Origin: Carex sylvatica
Taxonomy: Eukaryota > Streptophyta > Magnoliopsida > Poales > Cyperaceae
DNA: 64,000 bases
Assembly (NCBI GenBank): GCA_964058845.1
Contig: CAXKVR010000261.1
Span: forward strand, 62,001-126,000
Direction of reading: 5' to 3'
This document shows positions 34,171-45,937 of this stretch, piece by piece. The notes beneath the pieces are model-generated. The model saw nothing but the letters and a program-made list of their open reading frames with translations. It did not search any database and was not told where the DNA came from. Position numbers and translations under genes: made by a program. The number at the start of each line of letters is the position of its first letter. Within the stretch, counting starts at the first letter, position 1.

Positions 34171-35561
34171 AGATGAATTGTAGCAAAAGAAAATGTCACG
34201 TCTCATTAATCACTCGTGGATATAATCAATATTAATATATCATGATAAAAATGAATATTTTATTCAAAAGCCCAATATATGACTCAATGTGGGCCCCGCA
34301 AGATAAGTGATGGGAACGCTGAATGTGCAATTGTGCACCTGTTTGCCTACGGGCTTTTCCTCAAAAAAAAAAATTGTGCACCTGTTAATATTTACTGTAC
34401 GGTTCAGACTTTGTCAGCGCTATCCTCTTTCCGTTACACCAGGTGCACCGTATCAAGCAAGGCCGAAAACATAACAAAGAACAAAACAATGCCACCGGGA
34501 CCCACATCCAGTGATAACGGCGGTCGACAATTCAATGCTCCTAGAGTTTTTAATTAACTTTCTTTTTTTGTCAATACTTATAAATGCATCTTCCCTTCTT
34601 TTTTAAAAGAAATAAACTGTACGTTTCCAAATTTCAAACGAAGGACAGATTGAATTATTCAGAGCGCAACCAAAGGTAATTCTCCTTCTTTTTAAATGGT
34701 CACGTCAACGTCGAAATTAAATTAATTAGTAATAAATTCAATCCGGGATGTACAAGTCATACTATTTTTTTAATTTTTCAGCGGCGCCCGCATTTTGTTA
34801 GGTATTTGCGCGCATAATCCACAAGGATTTTCTCTGAATTTTTCTAAATAATTCGCGCTTTATTGGCTCCTTTTATATATCAATATCGGTCTTAGCTGTT
34901 ATCCGATTAGAAAGCGGTGGTCTTCGAAGACCTTTATTTTTGAAGATAGGGGAGGAAAAGGAAAAGGAAAAAAAGGAGAAACCATTCGAATTAGGCGAAA
35001 ATTAGCTTCTTTCGGTTGCATTCTGGTAGGTAATTGATCTGAAACGAACTGAGATTGTGAAAAAGTTGAACCTCTTTTCGGTGGTGTGTGGTATATGTTT
35101 AGCTCTCAATTTTTTTTTCAATTTTCTTTTAATTTTGTTGGTAATATTTGGGGGCAAAGGTTTAGTCCTTTTGGGCAAAGTTTCTGTTTTGATTTAATTA
35201 TATGAATACTGTTTCTGGCATATATATTTATAGTTTTGTCTTTTTAGGATTTTTTTTTTAATTACCGAGCATGAATGAACATAATTACTCTTGTAAAGTG
35301 CTTTGTACTAATTAAATAACAATTGGCTTTTACCAGAGAACAAATCTGGATTTTAGGATACCAATGAACAAGAACTATGGTGCCAGATAACAAATAGACT
35401 ATGATCCCAATCAGGCCTGGCACCAATACATAGTGGTGTCTTTAATTATAAATTATATATCCTCTCCTCCGGTTTTCTTATTTCCTGTAAATATTTTCTC
35501 ACCTTAGCATAAACTCAATCAGGATGTATTTTTGTTTAAACAGAAATTAAGGAAGAAAAGC
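34171..35561 (+). other. Intergenic DNA and 5' leader of the RING gene
   Basis: No gene was recognised in the first half; the frame at 34279-34557 has no domain. From about 34880 the sequence looks like a 5' untranslated exon (purine-rich 34940-34980). A leader intron probably ends at TTTAAACAG (35536-35544), just before the coding exon. Confidence 0.45.
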
Positions 35562-36494
35562 ATGGTAGATGAAGGAACGTCTTATAGCAACATGGCCTCT
35601 ACCAGTACCAGTACCGCCACCACCACCCAATATTGGTGTCACAGCTGTACCAGAGTCATACAACCCCTGTTGGATGGATCCCAGATCAAGTGCCCCAACT
35701 GCCAAACTGGCTTCATTGAAGAGATGGATGGACCTGGGTTGTCTAATGAGGCAGGGCTGCCCCACGCTGTTCATACCAGTACCAATGTCGCGGCCAATTT
35801 TTGGGCCCCAATTGTCCTCAGTATGATTCGCGACTCTTACCGGAGCAACCGCCAGGCGTGGGCCCTGCCACCCTCTCTTGTACCACTGTTAAATAGTAAT
35901 GAAACTGATGCCATGACAATTGTGTTGCAAGGAGGAGACAGTAACCGTTTGTATGGTGTCTCTATAAGAGATGACATTCTCGGGCCGGGCTTGGAAATGT
36001 TATTACAACACTTATTGGATGGTGATCTGACCAGGCATGGCACTCCGCCAGCTCAGAAAGAAGCCGTGGAGGCCATGCCCAGGGTTAAAATCGAAGAGAT
36101 TGTTAGCTGTCCAGTTTGTTTAGAAGATTTTGAGATAGGAGATGAGGCCAGAGAGATGCCATGTAAGCACCAATTTCACCACGGTTGTATCGTCCCGTGG
36201 CTTGAGATGCACAGCTCATGTCCAGTATGCCGGTACGAGATGCCAGCTGATGAGCCAAAAGAGGAGGGAGGCAGTATAGGTGTTGCACAGAGAGAGGAAG
36301 GGGGTCTTGGTAACCCGCAATTGGAGAGGAGTCGAGGAGTAGACAGCCCAAGAAATAGGGTTTTTGGTTGGGGAACCAGTACTGGTACCAGTAGGGGAAC
36401 TGGGCATAATGGAAGGAGGTTTCGTTGGGGGCAACTTTTTCACTGGTTCACTCATCGTGGTAGTAGTAATTCTTCAAATCGTTCCAGCAGATAA
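35562..36494 (+). CDS. RING-H2 E3 ubiquitin ligase with N-terminal zinc ribbon
   Basis: Single coding exon of 310 residues. I use the ATG at 35562; the longer open frame from 35532 crosses a likely leader-intron acceptor and starts with TTG. Residues 24-49 form a zinc ribbon (YWCHSC, then KCPNC: Cys 26, 29, 44, 47). The middle contains FWAPIVLSMIRD and a GPGLEMLLQHL block typical of the RNF126/CIP8/RHC1A family. The RING-H2 finger has Cys 183, 186, 201, His 203, 206, Cys 209, 220, 223 with spacing C-x2-C-x14-C-x-H-x2-H-x2-C-x10-C-x2-C, all ligands present. The tail is Gly/Ser/Arg-rich and ends HRGSSNSSNRSSR. It would transfer ubiquitin from an E2 to targets; the targets are unknown. Its position between RHIP1-like and pyruvate kinase genes suggests orthology to At4g26400 or its duplicate At5g56340. 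Confidence 0.92.
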   Translation: MVDEGTSYSNMASTSTSTATTTQYWCHSCTRVIQPLLDGSQIKCPNCQTGFIEEMDGPGLSNEAGLPHAVHTSTNVAANFWAPIVLSMIRDSYRSNRQAWALPPSLVPLLNSNETDAMTIVLQGGDSNRLYGVSIRDDILGPGLEMLLQHLLDGDLTRHGTPPAQKEAVEAMPRVKIEEIVSCPVCLEDFEIGDEAREMPCKHQFHHGCIVPWLEMHSSCPVCRYEMPADEPKEEGGSIGVAQREEGGLGNPQLERSRGVDSPRNRVFGWGTSTGTSRGTGHNGRRFRWGQLFHWFTHRGSSNSSNRSSR

Positions 36495-37542
36495 TTGTTA
36501 GATTGATGGTTTGGTGAAATTTGGTGCTGGCTTGGTTATGTTAAAATTTGGTGATTCGGTGAATTGTGTATCATAATAAGGTGTATACAACTTTTAGTTT
36601 GTTCTGTAAATAAATTTTTAGCTCTGATTCTGACTGCAGAAGTTCCCGTGATGTGATTTGTACCAAAATACTTGGTAAATCTGTTTGTTTCTTTTTCTTT
36701 TTTTTCTTTTTTTTTTTGGTGAGAACATGAGCATCAGCCATATCAGGTTTTTATGTTAATTTGGTTTTAACAGCTTGGCCACATTCGTGGAGATGTTTAC
36801 TGTGGCAGTCTTGATCAGACTTTCCGTCATAGAATTGGTTCCTAGGTGTGCTAAATTTCCTTTTGTATCTGTTAATATTTGGGCAAATTTGTTGTTTTGT
36901 TGAACAGGCGCGTTGATTTTGGGTAACCTACTCTCTTTCATTTGTATGTAAACTCGAATGTTATGTTTTGTATCTGGCTTGTTTGTAACACGTATACAAA
37001 CATAATAATAATATACTGATACAATTCAGAAATTTGTTCTCATTTTCATGAAATTGAGGACAGAAATTTTGATGTCAGACACCCTTAGATTTGACAAACC
37101 CCGTTTCTCTATTTCCCTTAAAAATTATAAGAGGAAAGAAGGTCAATTCAGACATTAACTTGCTTCCATTATTTCTATTAAAATTAAATTTCCAGCTTCT
37201 TTGATGCGACGTATACATTAGGTAATTAATAGTATATCAACCCAAGTATATAGCAACCTCATAAAGCAAACACCAAACTTGGCCCATAATTTGCAATCAG
37301 TGGAATGACATCTGCCTACCAAACTGCAGTTCCTGCAGTTTATTGAAGTTTGTGTTGGGAAGTGCTACTTTTCAACTTAGAAAATTAGCAAATAAAAAAT
37401 CAAGTTCAAAAAAATATTAAAAAGCACTAGCAGTCTAGCACCCATTCTTTCAAATAACGGTCCAGAGTCAACAATAATAAAACCGTACTGTCTTTTTAGA
37501 AAGCAGCCCATAATTCCGAAGAGTTCTTCTGGGCCATACTAA
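36495..37542. other. 3' region of the RING gene and intergenic DNA
   Basis: 3' untranslated sequence with TAATAAGG/AATAAATT polyadenylation-like motifs, then a T-rich tract at 36688-36717. No gene was recognised. Confidence 0.4.
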
Positions 37543-37822
37543 ATGACATCATAGAATTAAACTTGGGCAAATAAGCATTTGGAAATAGAACAGTTTTACC
37601 TCCCATCATTCTTTGATTGCTTCCATGTTCCTAGAAGCCATAACGAATTGGCAGATCAATTAGCAAAAGGTGGGAAGAACAAGGACATTAGACTATAGGG
37701 GTTTTCACTTTTCCTCTTTTAAAGATGTAATGAGTTAAACTCTGTAACAACTAACAACTGTTTCTTTTGTGATCAATGGAAATTGCCTACGGGCATGTTT
37801 GAAGCAAAGAAAAAAAAAAAAT
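37543..37822 (+). pseudogene. 5'-truncated LINE tail with RNase H end
   Basis: A frame running into the stop TAG at 37696-37698 codes for CFHVPRSHNELADQLAKGG, the typical C-terminal end of the RNase H domain in plant L1-type LINEs. It is followed by a 3' untranslated part and an A-run at about 37807-37821. Everything upstream of the RNase H end is missing, as expected for a 5'-truncated insertion. The left border is approximate, and I saw no clear target duplication. Confidence 0.65.
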
Positions 37823-38052
37823 TGACAGCTAGTTAATAATACCAATATTAAGTGTATAGAAATTATAGCAAAATGCAAAACAAAATGCTGCCGCCTCTAT
37901 AGCTTTCAAAAGCAACACACGATATAACCTAAATATCAAACCAATTTCCCCAACCATACCCATCGTGGTAATTCCAAAATTTTCCTCAAAAAAATTCCCA
38001 AAACAAGAAGCCACAAAAACCCTAACAAACTACCATCTAAACCATTGATCAC

Positions 38053-40742
38053 TCACTTAACAGTCAATATCTTGATAACAGTGGCAGTGCCGACACGGTG
38101 CAACGCAACAATCGAATCACCAACTTTACAGAGGCTCATATCCTTTGCACTTGTTATGGCCACAGAGAGCACCTCGTCAGTTGACTCCGTATCAGATGCC
38201 TTTGGTGTGGCTGCACTGAGCAGAGGAATCACACCTCTGACAATCAAGCTATGCCTGGCCGGTGCCTCGTCAGAGCATGTCCAGTCAAAATTCTCAGTCC
38301 TTAGCTCAGGGACAATAACTGAGAGAATCGGCATAGATGGTCTGTACTTGGCCACCAAGCTCGCAGTGGTCCCACCTCTAGTCAGAACCAAAATCAATGT
38401 TGCCTTACAAGAATTTGCAGTACGAACTGATGAGGAAGCCAGACTTTCTATCGGGCTTAAAGGGAGCGGGGTCCCTTTGGTGATGGTTTTGAACACATTG
38501 CCATAGTCAACAGTTGACTCTGCCTTGATGCAGATCTTGGCCATGGTCTGAACAGCAAGCTCAGGGTAGGCCCCAGCTGCAGTTTCACCAGAGAGCATGA
38601 CACAGTCTGTGCCATCAAGGACAGCATTGGCCACGTCAGTTGCCTCGGCACGGGTGGGGCGAGGGGACTTGATCATGGACTCAAGCATCTGAGTGGCCGT
38701 TACCACAGGCTTGCCAGCAACATTGCACTTGAAAATCATTACTTTTTGTGCAAAGAAGATCTTCTCGATTGGGATCTCCATGCCAAGGTCACCTCTTGCA
38801 ACCATGAAAGCGTCGGAGTTGGCGAGAATGTCATCAAAGTTGGCCACGCCTTCTTGGTTCTCGACCTGATTACCCAGTTATTTTAAATGCATATATGTTA
38901 ATTCCACAGGTGGATTTTTTTTTATAAGAACAATGTTAACAACCACACTATTCCAGCCAGTAAATTAAGATGTGCAACCACAGAGATAATTTTTGTAAGT
39001 AAATTAAATGAAAATGTATCACAATTTAAATGTTTAAAGCTGCTCTTTATGGAACAATACAATTTGGTAGAGCTTTCTTTTTTAAGGACGACATGGTATG
39101 CAATTCTAACAATATACAATAAGTCAATAATACAAAATAGAAAATCCAATTTAACTATGAGCAAGTGGGTTTGTTCCCCTTTCCAGCAAGTGTCTAATTA
39201 CCATTTATAGAAAATGCAATACCTGAAAATATTACTATTTACCTAAATTAGAGTGTAATATGAGTCATTCCTTACATATTCTTTGCTTGATTTATCTTCA
39301 ACTTAGTAAAACACTAAAACCGGCAAAGCCATGGTCAGAAGTCAGAACCAGCCAATAATTCCATTATGATCCCTAAATACAAAGACTAAATTTAAAATTA
39401 AAATATTAAATACTTAAACTAACCTTAGACATGAGCTTGATGTTCTTGGCATGCTTACCAAGCACCTTTCTGACCTCCACAAGATCAGAACCCTTTCTCA
39501 CAAAAGACAAAGCAATCATGTCAATTTTATTCGGCACACCCCATTCGAGTATATCAACCCTATCCTTCTCAGTCAGAGTAGGTAAGTCGACAATAACCCC
39601 CGGTAAATTCACATTCTTTCTCTCTCCTAACATGGATGAGTTTTCACACCGGCACCGTACCAACCCCTTCTCACGGTCACAAGAGAGAACCTTGAGAGAG
39701 ATGGTGCCATCAGCACAGAGAATCACCATGCCGGGTGTCACATCTTGAGCAAGCTTTTTGTAGCTCATGGAGATCATAGACTCATCACCCTTTATGCTAT
39801 AATCAGTGCTGATGGTTATCTCATTTCCTTCTGTGAGCTTAATTGGCTTCTCATCCTTTAAAAAGCCGGTACGGATCTCAGGCCCCTGTGATATAATATT
39901 GAGTTTAGTAGGGATCAAATTTGCTTTGATATTTTCTCTGAGTAATACATGTTTTAGTATTTGAAAATAACAACCAACTTCTCAGATTGATTATTTTAAT
40001 TTGTACCAAATCAGAAATGTGACTATAGGCAGGTTAAAAAAAATTGTTTCGCTGACTAATTATGAAGTTGCAAATTTTCAATATCTGGGTCCGAACACGC
40101 CAGCGAACTAGAATAGATATCCTGGGTTGGCTATTACCCTTTCTAAATTCTAGACCAATTCCAAAATCTTAGGAGAAAAAAAAAATCTAATTACATCATT
40201 AAATTAGTTGGTTTTGAAGTTTACAAGTAATCCATAAAAGCACTTCAAACAAGTAATATACTGCGTATATGGAGGAAAAAGTGTTATATGAGATTTAAAC
40301 AAAAAAGAGAGCAAAATCATTAAAAGTTGCATACCAAACAGCGCCGGAAAAGACAAAAAATTAAACTCGTAATTAACAGCTCACGCTCTCAAACAACATC
40401 TAATTGTAAAAACAGTTCGAGCATAAAAATTACCTTCAAAAATGACGTGTGGAAATTATAAAAACAGCAAAGAAAAATAAAACGACAAGGTGATACCTTC
40501 GTATCAAGCATGACGGCGCAGAGAATCCCAGTGTTCTCCATGGCTTGGTGGAGATTGTCTAGGGTTTCCTGGTGGTATTCGTGGGAGCCATGCGAGAAGT
40601 TGAACCTGGCGACATTCATCCCAGCTCTGAGAAGCTTCTCGATCATCGGCACGGATCTCGATGAAGGACCGAGAGTGCAAACGATCTTCGTCTTCGGCCT
40701 CTGCATGAACTCTGCTCCATCGTCACCCATTAGCACCCCCAT
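38053..40742 (-). CDS. Pyruvate kinase, cytosolic isozyme
   Basis: Three exons on the minus strand: 40742-40497, 39885-39424, 38865-38053, all phase 0, GT-AG, giving 506 residues, close to the roughly 510 usual for plant cytosolic forms. It converts phosphoenolpyruvate and ADP to pyruvate and ATP, the last step of glycolysis. Seen motifs: [12 protein letters not shown] and [11 protein letters not shown] (N-terminal barrel strand and substrate Arg), MLDTKGPEIRTG across the first splice site, the B domain with [10 protein letters not shown], and the active-site signature LMSKVENQEGV across the second splice site (Lys about 236). GDLGMEIP and the [20 protein letters not shown] block follow, then the C-terminal domain ending KILTVK. 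There is no N-terminal extension, so a cytosolic location is inferred. Key residues appear intact. The gene has few introns. Neighbouring genes suggest orthology to At4g26390/At5g56350. Confidence 0.95.
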
Positions 40743-41475
40743 TGCTACGCTAGGTTTGGGTTCGACGAACGTTTAAAAAGGGAAAAGAGAGATTTGGGGA
40801 AAGAGACAGGGTCGGGGGTGATACAGACGAATTGAATGGTCGTGACTCGTGAGTTTTAAGCTTGCACAAGAAGAAAATAGAAAATAGAAAAGCGAGAGAG
40901 GGAGCCTATTAATAAGCAGTGTTTGGTTTTGTGTGCCCCACTAGCCGCCCCAAGGAGACCGTCTACCCTCAGGTACCTGAGTTCCAATTGGAAAAATGCA
41001 CGGTTTAGATTAATCCCATTCAGGCCAAGTTCAATTCGGTGATTGTTGAGGTTGTGGGGGTCTTCTTTGTGATTCGTGTCAAGTGAAATGAACGGTCCAT
41101 ATTTACCACTTTCATCTCAGGTACCTGTGGTGATACGGATTCGCCCCAAGCCCCCAACAGGGTTTGCGTTAAGTTGTCCTCGCGGGAGGATCATAACTCG
41201 CAAGTTGCGCGTTTTACTAGTTCGCCCTCCGAACTTTTTGGAATAGGATTTATATTGCCCAGCTGCGCCTTTTCTTTACAAGGATCGGAGGCACGGAGAG
41301 TCGGAGTCCTCAGATTAAGACTAAGAGAGGCTCGGATCTTGTTTATATTTTTCCAAGAAAATATTTATATTTGATGACAAAAGTATCTACATCTCACGTT
41401 ACAGAAAATAAAATTTCTAAAATTTATATTTTAAATTATTCGATAAAGTATTCAAACACTTACAAATTCAGATAT
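40743..41475. other. Upstream region of pyruvate kinase, no other gene
   Basis: Leader and promoter of the minus-strand gene up to about 41000. The repeated phrase CTCAGGTACCTG occurs at about 40969 and 41116. No confident regulatory element was found. Confidence 0.35.
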
Positions 41476-41846
41476 GAAGAGGGTTCCAATGTCTTATGTC
41501 TTTCATATCTCATATTTTATATTTTTATTTTCAAAATTCAAATTGTCAATTCGAATCGTTCAACATAATATATATATACTAAAATATGGTTAAGGATGAA
41601 ATTTTATAATTTTTGAAAAAAAATTACTATTTTTTAAGATGGATAGAAAATCATTTTTTTTAACAGTTCAAAAACAGTAATTTTGCACCTATCTTAAAAA
41701 ATAGTAAAAAAATATAAAATTTCATCTTCATGTATATTTCAGTATAAATATTATGTTGAATGGTTTAGATCCATAATTTGGACTTTGAAAACGAAGATAT
41801 AAAATATGAGGTATGAAAAAAATAAGGTATTAGAACCCTCCTTTTC
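41476..41846. mobile_element. Foldback MITE of the (TA)n-associated family
   Basis: The left end GAGGGTTCCAATGTCTTATG pairs with the right end ATAAGGTATTAGAACCCTC. The inner arms carry the family block TTACTATTTTTTAAGATGG, returned inverted as CACCTATCTTAAAAAATAG. Target duplications are not clear. Confidence 0.7.
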
Positions 41847-42902
41847 AAATATGTATTATTTAAATATTAAGTGCAGATATTTTTAAAGTACATATGATGT
41901 GTAACAAGTGAGGTGGAAGAATAATATTTTAAGACTGAAATAGAGAAGAATACTATATAAAATTTAACAAATTGGATTTAAAACTCTCGTGCATAAATTA
42001 CTCAGTAATTTTAATTAAAAAAATTCCTATATATCTTGATAATATACTCTTTAGGATTGTGTTTGGGAATTAAAAATTAAGAAAATCAAAAATAACGGCA
42101 AATAAGAAAACCTTTAATATTGGAAGTATCATTATCATAGGTAAGCTATTGAGTCCAAATATCACCCAACACTTAAAATAACTGTTGAATTGCTAGTTGA
42201 CAAAATTAACAACGTAAAGAAAAAGAACAAGGAGAAATATTAAAACAACTCTACCGATCTAATATAAAATAAGATTGATATATCAAAAAAAGCATTACCA
42301 ATAATAACATTTGACATTTATAGATTATATTACTTTTTCATAAATTAAAATTTCAGTTTGAATTATTTACTTATCTCAAATAAAGTTTGAATTATTTACT
42401 GCGCTCGTCAAGATCTCGAAAGAATGAAATAATAATTTAAAATACGGATTAGGCTGGAAATAAATATTTTAGAACTAATCACGGTGTACAAAAGTTAAAG
42501 TAAAAGTGCTTGACATTTTAGACCATCACGAGGCACGAGTTAATAATGAGTTGTACTATAGCGCTAATTAAAGTGACGATCAATCCATAAATTGATTGCA
42601 ATTTTGAAATTAAAATATAGATCTATTGGAACCTTACAGTACACCAAGTCCCCACTTCTCAAACAAATAAATATACTTCATTATAAATAAAATTATTTGA
42701 GGGACAAAAATACTAATTAAAAATTATATACTATTATGTTTGGTTGTGGTAGGTTGTCTTTTCTGATTTCTATTAGCCTCGAAAGAGAGGGCACAACAGC
42801 GAAATAAGTATTATTTTTCTTTATAGGGCAGCCTTTTGTACAAAACTGGACATCGTGCAACATGCGTCACAATACAAATAAACGGGGTGTCTAATTAGTA
42901 AT
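41847..42902. other. AT-rich intergenic DNA, nothing recognised
   Basis: No open frame with a domain, no strong inverted repeat and no RNA gene was seen. Confidence 0.35.
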
Positions 42903-43423
42903 TACTAGGAGAAGGGGTTAGGTACGAGTGCATAACCTCTGAGATATCTCAACTTTTGCGTGACCGACGTGTCCGGTGCCTATTCGGTGACAGCACAGGG
43001 GCTATAATATTTATGCTTTGAGATTCGTGCATAACGTATTGAAACGGTTGAGATATTTCATAAAGGCACGCAAAGTTTGAGATATCTCAGAGGATACGAA
43101 TTCGTTAGGTACACTGTTGGATACATAAAATATAAGAGGTATATTTTACCTCGTGTATTGTTCCTGCGGTGTATCGCAAGCGACTTTCCAAATGGGGCTG
43201 CATAAAGACGAAAATATCTTCCGTTGCGCCGACGAGTATCAGATTCACAATTTCGCATCTGTCTGTTCGTTTTCTCTGTGTCCAGTAACTCCAGTTTCAA
43301 CATAATAAGGTGACAGAATCGGTTAATAAAGTACCTTGCCACTAAGACTGCATTTCTGGCTGGAATGGAGAGAAGAAGCTTTACGTTACATTATGAACTT
43401 TTTATGATGATGATGTTCTTGCG
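42903..43423. repeat. Diverged duplicate block A
   Basis: From AACTAGGAGAAGGGGTTAG onward this block matches block B (44810-45213), with a conserved core at about 43150-43265 (GCATAAAGACGAAAATATC versus GCATAAAGACGAAAGAATC) and shared ends near AAGCTTTACGTTA and GATGTTCTTGCG. Block A is interrupted by a 178-bp element. The core stays open in one frame in both copies (HKDE, CADxYQI) and also in an antisense frame (ESDTxRRNGR), so it may be a relic of a gene I do not recognise. Confidence 0.6.
42926..43103. mobile_element. 178-bp foldback element with 9-bp target duplication
   Basis: Flanked by GTTAGGTAC at 42917-42925 and 43104-43112, exact. Inner inverted repeat CCTCTGAGATATCTCAA pairs with TTGAGATATCTCAGAGG. 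The empty site is seen in block B near 44828, which lacks the element. The nine-base duplication and the GAG start fit the Mutator superfamily. Confidence 0.85.
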
Positions 43424-43523
43424 GTTTTCATTGACCATATTATTAGGAGGAAATCATTTTGTTCATTCAGATAAATATTGTCTGATATTTTCCATCATTC
43501 TTTGTCACGAATAATTTATAATA

Positions 43524-43926
43524 GAAGAGGATTCAAATGCCTGATTTTTTTTATCTCCATCGTACATCTATTTTTAAAAACTTAATAATTTAAAGTTTAA
43601 AATTTAAACGTCAAAATAAAACCGTTAGATGTAATCTATGTTATTTTCTTTATATGTTCATAAAAAATTATCACATTTTAATTTTGTTTTTATATAAATT
43701 AATAAGTTGAAAAATCAACGTCTAGAAATTATTCATATTAGTATACATTTTTACAAACTCAAGATGACAATAAAAACAAAGTTGAAATGCCATAATATTT
43801 TATACATGCACAGATAAAATAATGTAGTTCATATCCAATAGTTTTATTTTGAATTTTAAGATTTAAATTTTGAGTTATTAAAGTTTTTAAAAATAGAGAC
43901 ATGATGGAGGTATTTAAACCCTCCTC
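43524..43926. mobile_element. Foldback MITE, Mutator-like, 403 bp
   Basis: Termini GAAGAGGATTCAAATGCC and GGTATTTAAACCCTCCTC are inverted. The flanks TTTATAATA (43515-43523) and ATTATAATA (43927-43935) match 8 of 9. The internal arms are inverted copies. Confidence 0.75.
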
Positions 43927-44264
43927 ATTATAATATTTTGACAAATACGAATTATATATAAATTTTATTTTATATGATTTATATTTTAGAAGACTAAAAA
44001 GTATTGTGTGAAGACTAAAAAATGAAGTTCATAATTTAGGAACAAATAATATTAAGTACTCCATTCAACTTGCTATCAGTTCATATCAATATTTCATCAT
44101 ATGCCAATAATTTATTGTTCCAATAATAGCTCTCATCATCTATATTTGTAACTTGTAGGTGTTATTTGTTCTTCATTCATTATTCTTTTTTTCCTTTCAG
44201 TGTAAATTATTTCTGATGTCATTCGTCCTAGTTATATATATATAATAAAAAATAACAAATAAAA

Positions 44265-44530
44265 TTGACACTTTTCTTCTTCCGAAGAAAGAAGTAAAGC
44301 TGGAATTAATCCAACGTAGTTTGGTCAAAGATGGAATAAATAAAAGATTAAAAACTGTTACAGGCAAATTGAGCAAATTCATGGGACCAACTTCTCGGTC
44401 ATTGCTTAAAAATAAACAGATACAAACATAAAAATGTTGAGAGCATTTTTTCTTCATGGTTGACATTAGGAGAGAACTTTTGTTTTTCTTTTATATTTTT
44501 ATTTTTGTTCGTTAGAGTATTTTCTCAACG
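44265..44530. repeat. Second duplicate block, unit 1
   Basis: Shares AAAGCTGGAATTAAT, ACTGTTACA, ATGGGACC and GGTTGACATT with 46868-47105, in the same order and orientation. Together with blocks A and B this suggests an old segmental duplication. Confidence 0.55.
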
Positions 44531-44809
44531 CTATATTATTAAAAATCATAACAGTATGACCTGTTTAAAATAATTTTTAAAAATATATACAAACCAACAG
44601 CATGCAATTGGTACATCTGATGAAATTAATTATAGTTCGTGGAATGCAAATTTAAGTCAAAACGATAATTTTAAACAGCTCAGGCTGCCAATAGTATACA
44701 AGTTTGATAAATTATTTTGATAATTATTTTCACAATTAAAATATTTATTCAGAATAAAAAGGACAGTGCAATTCTGACACAGGAAAAAAAAAATACCGCT
44801 GTCTCGCCC

Positions 44810-45213
44810 TAATAACTAGGAGAAAGGGTTAGAAAAACACCGTTGGATCGATAAAGCTGTGGGTTTAGACCGTGGATAGGTCATCTATTTATTTTACTGC
44901 ATATATTGTACCTGCGGTATATCGTAAGCGACTTCCCGAAATCCCGAATGGAGCAGCATAAAGACGAAAGAATCTTCCATTGCGCCGACCAGTATCAGAT
45001 TCGCAATGTTCGCATTCTCGGTTCCGCGGTTCATGTTCTCCGTGTTAAATCATCTCCATTTATTTTAACTGGAGAAGGTGACAAGTGGCTAAATAGTTTC
45101 ATCACCTTGCCCCTGCAAGCTGCAGTTCTCCATTTCTCGTGTGACTTGTGAGGGATTATAAAAGGAAGCTTTACGTTATGTGTTGCGAATTTATGGCCGT
45201 GATATTCTTGCGC
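44810..45213. repeat. Diverged duplicate block B
   Basis: Partner of block A. One frame, 44906-45151 (+), is open for 81 codons and contains MEQHKDERIFHCADQYQIRN. I recognise no protein family and do not call it a gene, but the codon-phase agreement with block A is noted. Confidence 0.6.
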
Positions 45214-45644
45214 TAGAAGTCGTCCTTTTGCCTTAATTAGGGTCTGGAATCTGGATAGAGGATATAAAATTTTTTAGTGGGTATTAAAAATGTTCAAGTT
45301 TTCTTCTGAAATAAATGCTAAAATTAGACATATAATTTTAACTCAAAATTAACATTTTAGTTCAAAATTAATATCTTAACTAAATGTACCAAACGAGACT
45401 AAAAAAAATCTAAATTATTTACTATGATACATGTGGGAACATAACTAGAAATTTCAAATTAAAGAGGATGAAGAATTTAATACAGTGTAATTTCATTTTA
45501 TAAAAAAATTAAAAAATATTGATACATACAAAACTATAATTTTTTACTTTATAAGAAGACCCTCTTTTCCTCTACTAAGATCACGGCTGGATGCATTTAA
45601 TTAAATACTGGAAACTTTGCTTTTCTCTGCGATATTGCATATAA

Positions 45645-45934
45645 GAGCATCTCCAATAGTGATTGTTTATGGATTGCTTATGCTGATGTGTGAATTATTT
45701 TTTTAATTACTAGGTTGTATTGCTATTGCTTATTTAGCAATTGTTGGAAATAATTGCTTAATAAGAAATCATTTTCTAAATATGAGTTGGCCAAATGTTT
45801 AATTCTTATTGGTTAAGTGTTTAATTATCAATTGTTTGGTTGATTATAACAATGTAGGAGTGAATTGTTTAATTTCTAAATTTTTCATAATTGTTATTTA
45901 GCAATTAATTTCAATTGCTGGATTGGAGATGCTC
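45645..45934. mobile_element. Tourist-like MITE, 290 bp
   Basis: The ends GAGCATCTCCAATAG and CTGGATTGGAGATGCTC are inverted, and the element is flanked by TAA at 45642-45644 and 45935-45937. The interior is AT-rich with repeated TGCTTAT/CAATTG motifs. Ends of this GAGCATCTCCAA type are common among plant MITEs. Confidence 0.8.
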
Positions 45935-45937
45935 TAA

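Noticed and set aside
35532..35561. Ten extra codons in front of the RING protein
   Set aside because: The frame begins with TTG and crosses a likely leader-intron acceptor; the ATG at 35562 is the better start.
38045..38506. 153-codon plus-strand frame
   Set aside because: It is antisense to pyruvate kinase exon 3.
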